Source: Saccopteryx bilineata
Lineage: Eukaryota > Chordata > Mammalia > Chiroptera > Emballonuridae
Assembly: GCF_036850765.1 (NCBI RefSeq)
Contig: NC_089493.1
Location: forward strand, 264,666,534-264,730,533
Direction of reading: 5' to 3'
DNA length: 64,000 nt
This document shows positions 13,010 to 23,598 of this stretch, in pieces. Every line of letters begins with the position of its first letter. The stretch's first letter is position 1. Under the pieces are notes generated by a model. It worked only from the letters and a program-made list of their open reading frames with translations, was not told the DNA's origin and ran no database searches. The position numbers were made by a program, and so were the translations under genes.

Positions 13010-14056
13010 TTTAAAAAAGACAGGATAAACAAATGGGACTAAATCAAACTAAAAAGCTTTTGCACAATTAAAAACAGTAAGAACAGAATAAAAAGACAAA
13101 TTACACAATGGGAGAACATATTCGACAAATGATAAGGGGTTAATAACCAAAATTTATAAAGAACTTGTAAAACTCAACACCAGGAAGATAAACAATCCAA
13201 TCAAAAAATGGGCAAAAGAAATGAATAAGACACTTCTCCAAAGAGGACATACAGATGGTCAATAGGCATATGAAAAAATGCTCAACATCACTAATCATTA
13301 GAGAAATGCAAATTAAAACCACAATGAGATATCGCCTCACACCAGTCAGAATGGCATTCATCAACAAAACAACACAGAATAAGTGCTGGCGAGGATGTGG
13401 AGAAAAGGGAACCCTCCTGCACTGCTGGTGGGAATGCAGACTGGTGCAGCCACTGTGGAAAACAGTATGGAGATTTCTCAAAAAATTAAAAATCAAACTG
13501 CCTTTTGACCCAGCTATCCCACTTTTAGGAATATACCCTAAGAACACCATAGAACTGTTCCAAAAGGAGAAATGCACCCCCATGTTTATGGCAGCATTGT
13601 TCACAATAGCAAAGATCTGGAAATAGCCAAGTGTCCATCAGTGGATGAGTGGATTAAAAAGCTTTGGTACATATATACTATGGAAATACTACTCAGCCAT
13701 AAGAAATGATGACATCGGATCATTTACAACAACATGGATGGACCTTGATAACATTATACGGAGTGAAATAAGTAAATCAGAAAAAAACTAAGAACTATAT
13801 GGTTCCATATATTGATGGGACATAAAAATGAGACTCAGAGACATGGACAAGAATGTGATGGTAATGGGGGGGGGGGGAGGAGAGGGAGGGGACGGGGGGG
13901 GCACAAAGAAAACCAGATAGAAGGTGACAGAAGACAATTTGACTTTGAGTGAGGGGTATGCAATATAATCAAATGTCCTAATCTGGAAAGGTTTTCTCTG
14001 AACATATGTACCCTGATTTATCAATGTCACCCCATTAAAATTAATAAAAAAAAATT
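13010..14056 (+). mobile_element. L1 3' end (ORF2 C-terminus and 3' UTR), 5'-truncated
   Basis: The sequence reads as the end of L1 ORF2. Around 13255-13626 an open stretch keeps hallmark residues such as [11 protein letters not shown] and [13 protein letters not shown], typical of the L1 ORF2 C-terminal region. A G-rich polypurine tract at 13866-13901 lies in the 3' UTR, and the element ends in an ATTAATAAAAAAAAA tail. It is a dead fragment with no promoter or ORF1. Confidence 0.93.
13866..13901 (+). repeat. G-rich polypurine tract in L1 3' UTR
   Basis: A run of 12 G is followed by G runs of 3, 4 and 8 with short A/C spacers. Such a tract is a known feature of L1 3' UTRs and could form a G-quadruplex. 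Confidence 0.75.
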
Positions 14057-14074
14057 CCAAGCACAGTGCTAACT

Positions 14075-14668
14075 AAAATTAAGCAAAAGAATTGTATTCT
14101 TTACTATTTCAAAGCTATGGAAGCAACCTGAGTGTCCATTGACAGACAATAGGATAAAGATGTGGTGTGTGTGTGTGTGTATGCATACACACAATGGAAT
14201 ATTACCGAGCCATTTGTGAGTATAGAAAGAATGAAATCTTGCCATTTGTGACAAAATGGATGGACCTAGAGGGAATTATGCTAAGTGAAATGTCAAACAG
14301 AACAAAACATATATCATGTATGATTTCACTTATCTGTAGAATATTTTAGATGTAATAAAATAAATTTAAAAAAACAAAACAAAAACAAACTCATTGATAC
14401 AAAAACAAACGATTCTTGCCAGACTGGAGGGAGTTTGAAAGATAGGCAAAAAAGGTGAAAGGGATTAAGAAGTATATATTGGCAGTTATAAAAATAGACA
14501 CAGGGATATAAATTACAGCATAGGAAATATAATCAATATTATAATACAATGAAATGTATGGTGCCAGATTGGTTATAGGAGTGGTAGGTGATCATTTCAC
14601 AAAATATATCATTATGTTGTCTACCTGAGACTAATACACTATTTTGTCAAATATAATAAAAAAAAATA
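14075..14668 (+). mobile_element. Older L1 3' end fragment
   Basis: The element carries GGAAGCAACCTGAGTGTCCA, then AATGGAATATTACCGAGCCA and later TACCTGAGACTAATACACTA, the classic L1 ORF2 end and 3' UTR order, ending in an A-rich tail. A (TG)n repeat at about 14163-14180 lies within it. It directly follows another L1 3' end, so two L1 tails are in tandem. Confidence 0.85.
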
Positions 14669-15442
14669 AAATAAATGGTAGAGCAGCTCACCCACCAGAC
14701 TCGTGCTAGAGGGCCTTGCACATTCACTAAAGGTGGCCTCTCCCTCTTGAACAAAATTATGTTTAACTTTTTGGTTCTTTGTCTTTTAACTGAAAACCTC
14801 TTATTTGTTTAGTTATGATTGGGAGAAGTGTGGAAGAGCAGAAATACTTTCTCTACCTTTAAGTTATTTAATAAACATTTATGATAAATGAATCCTATTT
14901 GACAGGCCCTATGCTAGGAACAGAAACATCAGTAAGTCACAGCCCCACCCACAGGGTCCTCTCAGGGGGTCTCAGTGTTTGGGACACGGGCCAGTAGGCA
15001 GTTCTCCTGGGTGGGAGGTATTAGATGGGCTTCATACAGGTGGTCTAGAGCACCTCGGGTGTACTGCAGGGCCTGCCCTACTCCAAACTTGGTATATATC
15101 TTCTTGGACATGCTCCTGTTTTGCCTTTTTCATGCCATATTGCCATTAATTTATGCTTATCCTTCTTGAGGAACTCTGGCTTAAGAGGCTGGACGGTCTT
15201 CCTGGCTATGCAGGCACAGAGCACATAGCAGGCACTCAGTAAGTGTGCACCACGCAAAAATCATCTCTTCCTTCTGGTGATAGTGATCACAGGTTCGCCC
15301 GAAGTCATAGCCTTTGCCCCTGCTCACTGTTTTTATTGAATGTACTGAAGTTTGAAACATTAGTATTCCTTTTTCAGTTATGTTGATGGAAAAATGTGAT
15401 TAATTTACAAAAATATGACTCAAAAGATGGTCATCGACTATT
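14669..15442. other. Unique intron with a short L2 piece
   Basis: Nothing besides the L2 fragment at 14860 and a short MIR-like end near 15210-15250 (GCAGGCACTCAGTAAGTG). Confidence 0.5.
14860..14955 (-). repeat. L2 3' fragment, antisense
   Basis: ATTTAATAAACATTTATGAT and GACAGGCCCTATGCTAGGAA match the complement of the L2 3' end. Confidence 0.5.
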
Positions 15443-15450
15443 GTATAAAG

Positions 15451-15781
15451 CAGGGGTCCCCAAACTACGGCCTGCAGGCCCCATGCGGCCCCCTAAGGCC
15501 ATTTATCCGGCCCCCGCCGCCCTTCTGGAAGGGGCACCTCTTTCATTGGTGGTCAGTGAGAGGAGCATAGTTCCCATTGAAATACTGGTCAGTTTGTCGA
15601 TTTAAATTTACTTGTTCTTTATTTTAAATATTGTATTTGTTCCCGTTTTGTTTTTTTACTTTAAAATAAGATATGTGCAGTGTGCATAGGGATTTGTTCA
15701 TAGTTTTTTTTATAGTCCGGCCCTCCAATGGTCTGAGAGTCAGTGAACTGGCCCCCTGTGTAAAAAGTTTGGGGACCCCTG
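15451..15781 (+). mobile_element. Non-autonomous hAT transposon, 331 bp, copy 1
   Basis: Perfect 16-bp terminal inverted repeats (CAGGGGTCCCCAAACT and its complement) and a perfect 8-bp target-site duplication GTATAAAG (15443-15450 and 15782-15789) define a hAT-superfamily element. There is no transposase frame. A second copy of identical length lies inverted at 30387. The short open frames inside both copies are incidental. Confidence 0.95.
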
Positions 15782-15800
15782 GTATAAAGTGAGGTAAAAT

Positions 15801-15924
15801 GAGCCTGACCTGTGGTGGCGCAGTGGATAAAGCATCAACCTGGAAACACTGAGGTCGCCAGTTCAAATCCCTGGGCTTGCCCGGTCAAGGCACATATGGG
15901 AGTTGATGCTTCCTGCTCCTCCCC

Positions 15925-15969
<45 letters not shown>

Positions 15970-16004
15970 CTCTCTAAAATGAATAAATAAAAAATATTTT
16001 TTAA
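15801..16004 (+). mobile_element. Short bat SINE (VES-like), sense
   Basis: The head CCTGACCTGTGGTGGCGCAG, the B-box-like GGTTCAAATCC missing its left G (CAGTTCAAATCCC), a (CT)n tract at about 15929-15966 and an AATAAATAAA tail are visible. A perfect 15-bp duplication AAAGTGAGGTAAAAT is at 15786-15800 and 16005-16019. It landed immediately beside the right end of the hAT element at 15451-15781. Confidence 0.92.
15929..15966. repeat. (CT)n microsatellite
   Basis: Pure CT dinucleotide repeat inside the SINE at 15801. Confidence 0.9.
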
Positions 16005-16799
16005 AAAGTGAGGTAAAATTATGTGTGGTCACAATTTTCGCAAATTGCCTTGAGTTTAGGACCCAATTGGGGCGTAGAGATTTGGTTTGGTCCCTTCCCC
16101 CTTGTACTAGTGGCTGTGGGATTTGGGTTGGTTCTTTTGCTCCGTGGCACATTCCATATCATGTTTTCTTTCAGGTTTTATCTCATTGGGAGTCTCAGAT
16201 CTCATCTGGCTATTACTAGCATGAGCAGAAGTCCAGGTGGTGGCCTCCCTGGCTCTCCCTGCCCAGAGATGCCTTACTGTTGGGCCACAGCCCTGCGGAA
16301 GCTCAGCTCCCCTCTTTACTCAAGGCTGACAAAGAACCACAGTGCGTTCGCAGGCCTCCAGGGAAGGAAGCGGGTACTCTCTGTACACCTGAGAACAGCT
16401 CCAGGCCATTCCAGCCCGCCTCCACCTGTAGCTTATTATTAAAAGCTTGCCCTTTGGGGAGAGTTCTTCCACTCCTTGGAAGGGAACTCTTAGGTGCTAC
16501 ACCTATTGAGGGCTCTGTACAGAAGGTCCTTTAATCCTTTAAGGGAGGGTCTCTGTCATCCGCCCCCCCCCCCCACCACACCAGGCCCACCACCTGGGCA
16601 GGGTCCCCCAAACAAAAAAGGGTTGGTATGCCTCTCTCTGCTGCTCTGAGCAGACTCTAGTTCCTAGTGACTGAGGGAAGCTATCATAATAAAGGTTATT
16701 CCAGCTGCCTAGAAAGTGACCTGAGAGGGACAGGCCAGCATCCTTGTTTCTGCAAATAGTAACAGCCCGGTTGCCTTACTGAAAGGTGCTGAGGTTGGA

Positions 16800-16950
16800 G
16801 GGAAGGGACTTTTGTGCAGTGGACAGAGGCCTGGGTTCTGTGCCAGCATTACGTCACCCAGGTTTTTCAATCTCAGATTCCTCATTGTAAGAGTGGAACA
16901 CTTGTCCACCTCACAGGTGTTAAATGAGAGGGATTCTTAGGGTATTAAGG
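16800..16950 (+). repeat. MIR fragment
   Basis: AGAGGCCTGGGTTCTGTGCC, CTCAGATTCCTCATTGTAAG and the GTTAAATGAGAG segment are in MIR order. Confidence 0.65.
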
Positions 16951-17499
16951 TCAGTCACTACAGCATCACTTAAATTAAACTTAATTTGGGACCCTATTTT
17001 GAGAATGACTCAGATGTGAAATATCACCCTTGCCCCTGAATCACTCCTTGCTTTGTGTTATAGATATTCTGGTTTCCTAAAATGTATGGCTTAATCCTTT
17101 GTCTCCCTTCGCACACATCTGGACACAGAGCCAGAAAGATTTTCCCAGTGGCAGAGTGTTGACTAGGTGAGTTTCAGCAGCAGGCTGACAGCTTCTCCCC
17201 CAGGCAGATGGGCTTGTCAAGGTTTGAGCAGGCAGGTTAGCCTGACCTGGTGATGGAACTGGATCGTGAGAGCATGAGTGAGGCTACTCAGGTCATCCGT
17301 CTGGCAGCTGAGCGAGTCCCCCACACACTCAGTATTCATTTGGACTCGAAGAGAATGCCAGGCTTCCATGTTTATGAGCAAAGAAAATAAATTCTGGTGA
17401 TAAATCAACTCACAGATAACCACAAATGACAATAAACTTTCATCCCTCAAGTGTTCTGAACTTTGTAAAAAGTAGATTCATATCCCACATCAAATTTGA

Positions 17500-17640
17500 T
17501 GTCCATAGCAACCTTTTAGCTTGAGTCATTCCCAGGTGGGGAAACTGAGTTTGGCAGGTGTTGCCTGCCCGGGTACACAGGGGGAGAGTGATGGGGCTGA
17601 CACGGGCTCTGGTCTCCTGGCTCTTCTCACTTGGCCTTCT
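17500..17640 (-). repeat. MIR fragment, antisense
   Basis: GTGGGGAAACTGAGTTTGGC, then GTACACAGGGGGAGAGTGAT and GGGGCTGACACGGGCTCTGG follow antisense MIR. Confidence 0.6.
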
Positions 17641-17733
17641 TGGTTGTGAAGCAGCGTGTGACCTTCTCGCAGGTACACACCCTGTGACAGGGGAGTGGTG
17701 AGGAGAGTCAAAGAGGAAAACAAGGGAATAGAT

Positions 17734-17939
17734 CAGGGTGGCCCCAAATTTTCTCTTAAAGGGCCAGATACTTAATATTTTAAGGCTGGCCTGCCAAAAG
17801 GCAAAATCAGTTATTAAGGTAGGTACTTATCTAACCATTTAAAATGTAACCATTTAAAAATTTAAAAACTTAGCTCACAGGCCAAAAACCACCAGCAGCT
17901 GCTGGCTTGGTCAGGCTGGCTATAGTTTGTGACCCCGGG
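17734..17939. mobile_element. Old hAT-Charlie-type (MER) relic
   Basis: AAAGGGCCAGATACTTAATA near the left and TATAGTTTGTGACCCC at the right match the ends of an ancient mammalian non-autonomous hAT family. The ends are diverged and no duplication was resolved. Confidence 0.7.
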
Positions 17940-19516
17940 GTGTGGTCTGTTTGTCACAGGTGGAATTCTGTAGGTTGTGTTCCCGTCACCCTGCTCCTCT
18001 GCCTCCTGCCGAAGGCTTCTGACCAGAAGTCACTGGTTGTCATGCAGTTTCCCCCTTTCACGGAGAATGGGCCTTTGATAGAGTTAGGCAGGACCCATGG
18101 AAAACTCCTGTGGGGGCATCAAAAATCTCCTTTTATACTCCTTACTGATGTCATTGTTCTCCCCTTGTGAGCCTGGGTTTTGGGCTCGGTGCTAGGCCCC
18201 AGGGCCCCTGGTCCAGAGTCTTTACGTCTAGAAAGTGGAGCACTTTGGACCATTTTCAGGTGTCTGCCTGCACCGACCAGTCTGGTTCTTCGTTCTTTTC
18301 TCGGCCTGTCCCTGAGGCTTGGAGGAGCAAGGACTGACCAAGCCTCAGTGCTGCCTGGCCTGTGAGCCACCTTTGCATCATTTAAGGCCTGTTTCCTCTG
18401 GAGGCCAGTTTTCCTGCCACGTGGTCTCCAGAGCTCTGCCCCACTGATTCTGGGTCCACCTCTTCTCTGCTCCATCCACTGTGGACCCCCAGCCCATCTG
18501 CTGACTGAGGCTGGGGGCACTCGAGCAGACTGTCAACAACATAGCCTATAGGAAGCACATAGCTCCTTTTGCCTTCTAGAAAGATCATGTTCCTTCAGGA
18601 ACCTGCTCTGGACATGCAGGTGGTGCAGCTTTTATTAAGCCCTCTCCCTGAAGAAAGAGCAGCTCAGAGGTCCCCAAAGAGAAAAACAACGAGGAGTGGG
18701 GTGGGTATGTAGGTGAGTTTAGCTGGACAGTTGGTTTGTGGAGGTTATGGAGGATTAACTTGGAAAGATAGGGCCGCAGAGTTTAAATTTGTTGTCAGTA
18801 GCCACAGCTGCAAGGTTTCCAGGTGAAGCTGCAGCCTTTCAGGAAGAAAGCGATATATGTTTTGTTCCAGCTTCTTCCTTTTAACCTGGGAGTGAAGAAG
18901 GAAAAGATCTTCAGGGGTTATCTGGCGTGTAGGTCAATCTCCGTTAGTTTGGACCCACTTTGAAGGCTCCAGTTGGGAACCTGTTTTTTAACGACTAGGC
19001 CAGTTGTCTAGTTATTGTTCTGGGTTGAGCTTGTTTGTTTGTTTGTTGTGTTTTGTCTAGTGACTGTTTAAACAGGGAAGCCTCATTAGAAATCTCTTGA
19101 ATGCCAAACACACTGCGCTCTTCCCTTAACGGAGAATCCTGGAGTGCTAGGACCTTTTAGAATCCAGGTAGAATGGATTTTATTTTCCCCAGGGAAAATA
19201 AGCTTCTCAGTGAATGAGTTTGGCTCTTCATTCTTCATCGTCAGAAATGATTTTATCTAGAATGAGATGCATGTGGCAGGAGTAAAAACCACCCATTACA
19301 ACAGATTAAGCATCAATGCAGCTGCCACAGCAAGAAACTACTCATATTGGGGGCACAAGAGCAATGAGACACGGCCCTGCCCTGCCAGTGTAGACTGGGC
19401 TGCAATGGGAAGCTTGCGTTGTCCAGGTTTTCCATGTGGAAATGTATTTCTTATCGATTTTGTTGTCATCATCAGCACTGTGGCTTTCCGCCAGCTGACT
19501 TGGGGTCGCTCTCTTT

Positions 19517-19909
19517 TTTTTTTTTTTTCATTTTTCTGAAGCTGGAAACAGGGAGAGACAGTCAGACAGACTCCCGCATGCGCCCGACCGGGATCCACCC
19601 GGCACGCCCACCAGGGGCGATGCTCTGCCCACCAGGGGGCGATGCTCTGCCCATCCTGGGCGTCGCCATGTTGCGACCAGAGCCACTCTAGCGCCTGGGG
19701 CAGAGGCCAAGGAGCCATCCCCAGCGCCCGGGCCATCTTTGCTCCAATGGAGCCTTGGCTGCGGGAGGGGAAGAGAGAGACAGAGAGGAAAGCGCGGCGG
19801 AGGGGTGGAGAAGCAAATGGGCGCTTCTCCTGTGTGCCCTGGCCGGGAATCGAACCCGGGTCCTCCGCATGCTAGGCCGACGCTCTACCGCTGAGCCAAC
19901 CGGCCAGGG
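19517..19909 (-). mobile_element. Bat tRNA-derived SINE, Rhin-1-like, antisense
   Basis: Same family and orientation as the copy at 9.9 kb, with the same body and head. An 18-bp target-site duplication, CTTGGGGTCGCTCTCTTT, is intact at 19499-19516 and 19910-19927. The perfect duplication suggests a fairly young insertion. Confidence 0.94.
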
Positions 19910-20149
19910 CTTGGGGTCGCTCTCTTTATCCCTGCCACTGCCCTTTCCATGGGCACAGACTCTACTCACGAGCATCAGCTGCTCCCTCAGTCTGAAATGT
20001 TTTAAGTCAAGTTGGTGTTAACCTGCGGCGTTTAATCTCTGCTCTCTCTCAGGCTGTACTGCTCGCCAAGGCCTTTAGCTTTTTGTCGGTCTTACCCTGT
20101 TGTCCCTTTGAGTACCTGTAATTTTTCTACCCTGCGTCCTCTTTCCCCA

Positions 20150-20620
20150 TCCTGATAGTAGATGCCCCTCAAGGGTTCTGTCCACAGGCCCCGTCCTCAC
20201 CGTTCACCCTGGTCCCAAACCCCCAAGTCCCAGGGCCTCATTTCTCCAGATCATGATTCCTGTAGGTAAGTTCTGCTAGTTTCTAGTATTTTCAGAAGCA
20301 GGTTTCTCATGGTCATCACTATTCCAGGTCTGTCTCCACCCTCCGCACTGTACACCTGGCTGGAGGGCCATTGGCCCTGTCCTGCTGGCTTCAACCTTCA
20401 CATTGTCTTCATCTCCACCATCTCTCTCGTCTTCACGTCATCTCCCTGCCGGGTCCTGTTCATCTTGGTTCTGGAGAACACCGTGTTCCTTCTTCCTCGC
20501 CATTGCCCCAGTTCTGGTTTGACTACCTTTGCCTAGAATTTATTTCCCAATCAATGTCCTCATCTTTGTGCTTCCTCCCCTCCGGCTCATCCTGTAAACT
20601 GCTGTCAGGTGAACCTTCGT
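20150..20620 (+). repeat. Probable L2-type relic
   Basis: CT-rich stretch with short, degraded phrases like those of an old LINE 3' region, such as CTTCCTCGCCATTGCCCCAG and TGACTACCTTTGCCTAGAAT. Confidence 0.35.
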
Positions 20621-20833
20621 AAAGCAAGCCCTGATCTGATCCTGCGTCCTTTTGCCACGGGTGGTGGCTCTCCTTACCTCTTAGACTGTGTCTGTGTCCT
20701 CCAAGTGGCCCAGATGGCCCTTGGGACTGGCTCAGCCAGCTTTGGCTCACTTTTTTTCTTCCTTTTCGTTATGCGGTTGCCTTTTTCTAGAAAGCACCCC
20801 TTTACCTCACATGCCCCCTCCTCCTCACATCTT

Positions 20834-21201
20834 TTTTTCTGTATTTTTCTGAAGCGAGAAGCAAGGAGGTAGACAGATTCCTGCATGTGCCTGACCAGGT
20901 GACCAGAATCCACCTGGCGTCCACTAGGGGGTGATCCTCTGCCCATCTGGGCCATTGCTTCATTGCAACGGAGCCATTGTAGCGCTTGAGGCGGAGCCCA
21001 TGGAGCCATCCTCAGTGCCTGGGCAACTTTGCTCCAATGGAGCTTTGTTGTGGGAAGGGGAGAGAGAGACAGAGAGACAAAGGAGAGGGAGAAGGGTGGA
21101 GCAGCAGATGGGCGCTTCTCCTGTATGCGCTGGCTGGGAATCGAACCTGGGACTTCCATACACCGGGCTGATGTTCTACCACCGAGCCAACTGGCCAAGG
21201 C
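20834..21201 (-). mobile_element. Bat tRNA-derived SINE, Rhin-1-like, antisense, diverged
   Basis: A more diverged copy of the same SINE, with a short T stretch at the left and the tRNA-like head complement at the right. The target-site duplication CCTCCTCACATCTT is at 20820-20833 and 21202-21215. Confidence 0.9.
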
Positions 21202-23179
21202 CCTCCTCACATCTTAATCCAGCAAAAAAGGCCCTCTCTCAATTGAGCCGTCTGGTATTTTACCTGCGCCTTTCTTTCATTCCACTCTGTCATTATTTGC
21301 ATGCACATCTTGCCATGAACGGGCAGGTGGCACACGCTTACCTCCGCTGTTAGAGGAACCATCTCAGTCTCCACTTGTTAGGAGCACCTGAACACCGGTG
21401 CTCCCTGCTCTGCTATGAGCACGCGTGTCTGGGGACAAGGCCCCTTTTCTTGCCTTGAGTAGGAAAGACATGTAGGAACGTAACAATATCAAATTGCACA
21501 TTTAAAGTGAACAAAATACTGTTTCAAGAAGAGAGACTGAGGTGCAGTTATGTGAAATCATGACTGTGCATAGGCAGACCCTTTATCATGATTTTTTTTT
21601 TTCCTCTGGTGGGTACAGGTTCACGTGTAGCACATCAGAAATGTACTGGGACTCACCATAGTTCAGACTTGCCAGAAGAGAGGTCAGGGTTCCAGAGAGC
21701 CAGGGAAAGAAAGCAGGCCCAGGGAATCCTTGGCCACACATGGTCTGCGTGAGTAACCTGATGGTAGCCTATGAGGACGTGGCCCACTACCTGAGGCAGT
21801 TTCAGATGAAATACCGTTTAATAGGCAGCACAGGGTAGTAGCTTTGGCAGCAGCCAGCCCCCGAGTTTGCATTACAGCTGAAGGCCTCGGGTGAAGCACC
21901 GCCTCGCCCGGCACCAGAGTGCCTATTTCCCTGATGAGGATACACACCCGCAGAGTCACTCTGACACGCACACTAGACGGCAGTGTGTAGCACCTGCTGT
22001 GATGCTGGCCATGTGAGTGATGTCCTTAGACTTCTTCTCGGGATGGGGCCTGGCATCACCCATCAGCCTAAGGTCCCTGCCTACAGGAAGGCTCTGTGTG
22101 AGCAGCAAAGCAGCTGAGCTCTCTAAGAAAGCTGAGGAAATGGCTCAGTCCAGACCAGGGAGCTGAGCCTCCTTCCAAAAGTGAAACGACTGAAGTGTTA
22201 GGGCCCAGGCCGGGTCTCCAACCTCAGCCTTTGCCCTTTGCCCTCACCCTCCACCCCCTCTTTCTTATCACAGTCTCTTTCTGCTCCTCCACACTGAGAG
22301 TGGGGGGTAGTTTGGCCCTGGCCAGCTTTGTTGAACTTCTTTATCTCTAGTATGTGTTTCTGTAAATTTAAACTTTCTCAGTTGGGTAAAAGCTTTAGAA
22401 TTACTAAGATTCCTTTTGTATCTCATAATGTTCTTATCATTTAAAAGATTAGCAGGGATAATTTCAGTGAGCCTTGGTGAATGGCATGCCTCACTTAGCT
22501 TAATTCCTCTTTGGTACATGTTAAAACATATAAAGAGCATCTCTAGCATACACAGGGAGCCCGAAGATGGAAGGTCACTCTGATCCAACCTTTCCGGACA
22601 GTAGACTTCTTAAAAAAGAAGAAGAACCGCGGTGAGCAGGCTTCCTTGCTGTCAGGGCCAGATTCCCTGATATAGAAATGCCAGGTGCCCACAGGATGGG
22701 CATAAGAAGTCATACCCACATCGTCTGGGAGAAGAGAGGCAAGGAATCGAGTTAAGGGTAACAGTGGAGGAAACCAGTGACGTTAATGTACCTTCCCTGG
22801 TTACAAACAAGCAGGCAGAGATCACCTTTGGAAATTTCTGTTTGGGAAAAGCTCTCTGTCAAGACATCATGAGCTGCGTTTGGCAGCCTGAGGGCCACCA
22901 TATAGAAGAGCTTGAGAGAGCAGGGTTATTGAGAGCACACTGTTAGCCACAAGTGAACACTGGGTAAATAAATGCCAAGCCCTTGACTAAGTGCCCAGGA
23001 AGAAGTAATAGCCCTGCCGTCAACCAGGGTAGATACCTGAATGCCTACCTGTAACGGAGGAACACTTGCAGACTATGTAGGTAAAAGACATAGAGGTTTA
23101 GGGGCTCTGAGTAGTGCATATAGAAGTGGATATAATGTGATCATCATTGCCAATGTCATGGTAACAGTTACATTGAGGA

Positions 23180-23375
23180 CTTACTGTGTTCATTCATTCA
23201 GAAATATTTACTGAATGCCTACTCTGTGCTGGACATTGTTCTTATAAGGCTAGTAACATTATTCCTAACTAACAGTAGAGAAAACTGAGATTCATAATGG
23301 TGAAAGTTTAAGAAAGCAGCATAATTCCCATAGCTATTAAATGACAGAGCTGGGATTTCAACCCAGCTCCATTTG
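23180..23375 (-). repeat. MIR or L2-type fragment, antisense
   Basis: TTCATTCATTCAGAAATATT and GAATGCCTACTCTGTGCTGG at the left, with GACAGAGCTGGGATTTCAAC at the right, are typical. Confidence 0.6.
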
Positions 23376-23571
23376 AAATTTTTTGTAAGGATGACATTGC
23401 AGGTGTGCTTACATAAAAAGGGAGATTCACAATAACTGAGCCATACACAGCATTTCTTGAGTCAAAACTGTATTCAGGTAATATGTGTGCATTCGGCGCC
23501 GGTTGAAAGCCACACACAGGGGGCCCTGCAGTCTGGGGGGGTGGGAAGGAGAGAGTAGAGTAGAATTGTTA

Positions 23572-23598
23572 TGTGAGTGAGTGTGTGTGTGTGTGTCT
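23572..23598. repeat. (GT)n microsatellite
   Basis: GAGTGAGTGTGTGTGTGTGT-type short GT repeat in otherwise unique intron. Confidence 0.8.

Larger units (their letters stand above)
16020..19498. other. Unique intron with MIR and hAT relics
   Basis: It contains a C run near 16560-16574, two MIR pieces and the hAT relic at 17734. The 133-139-residue frames here have no recognisable domain. Confidence 0.5.

Noticed and set aside
13255..13626. 123-residue plus-strand frame with recognisable protein similarity
   Set aside because: The similarity is to the C-terminus of L1 ORF2. It is a 5'-truncated retrotransposon fragment, not a host gene.
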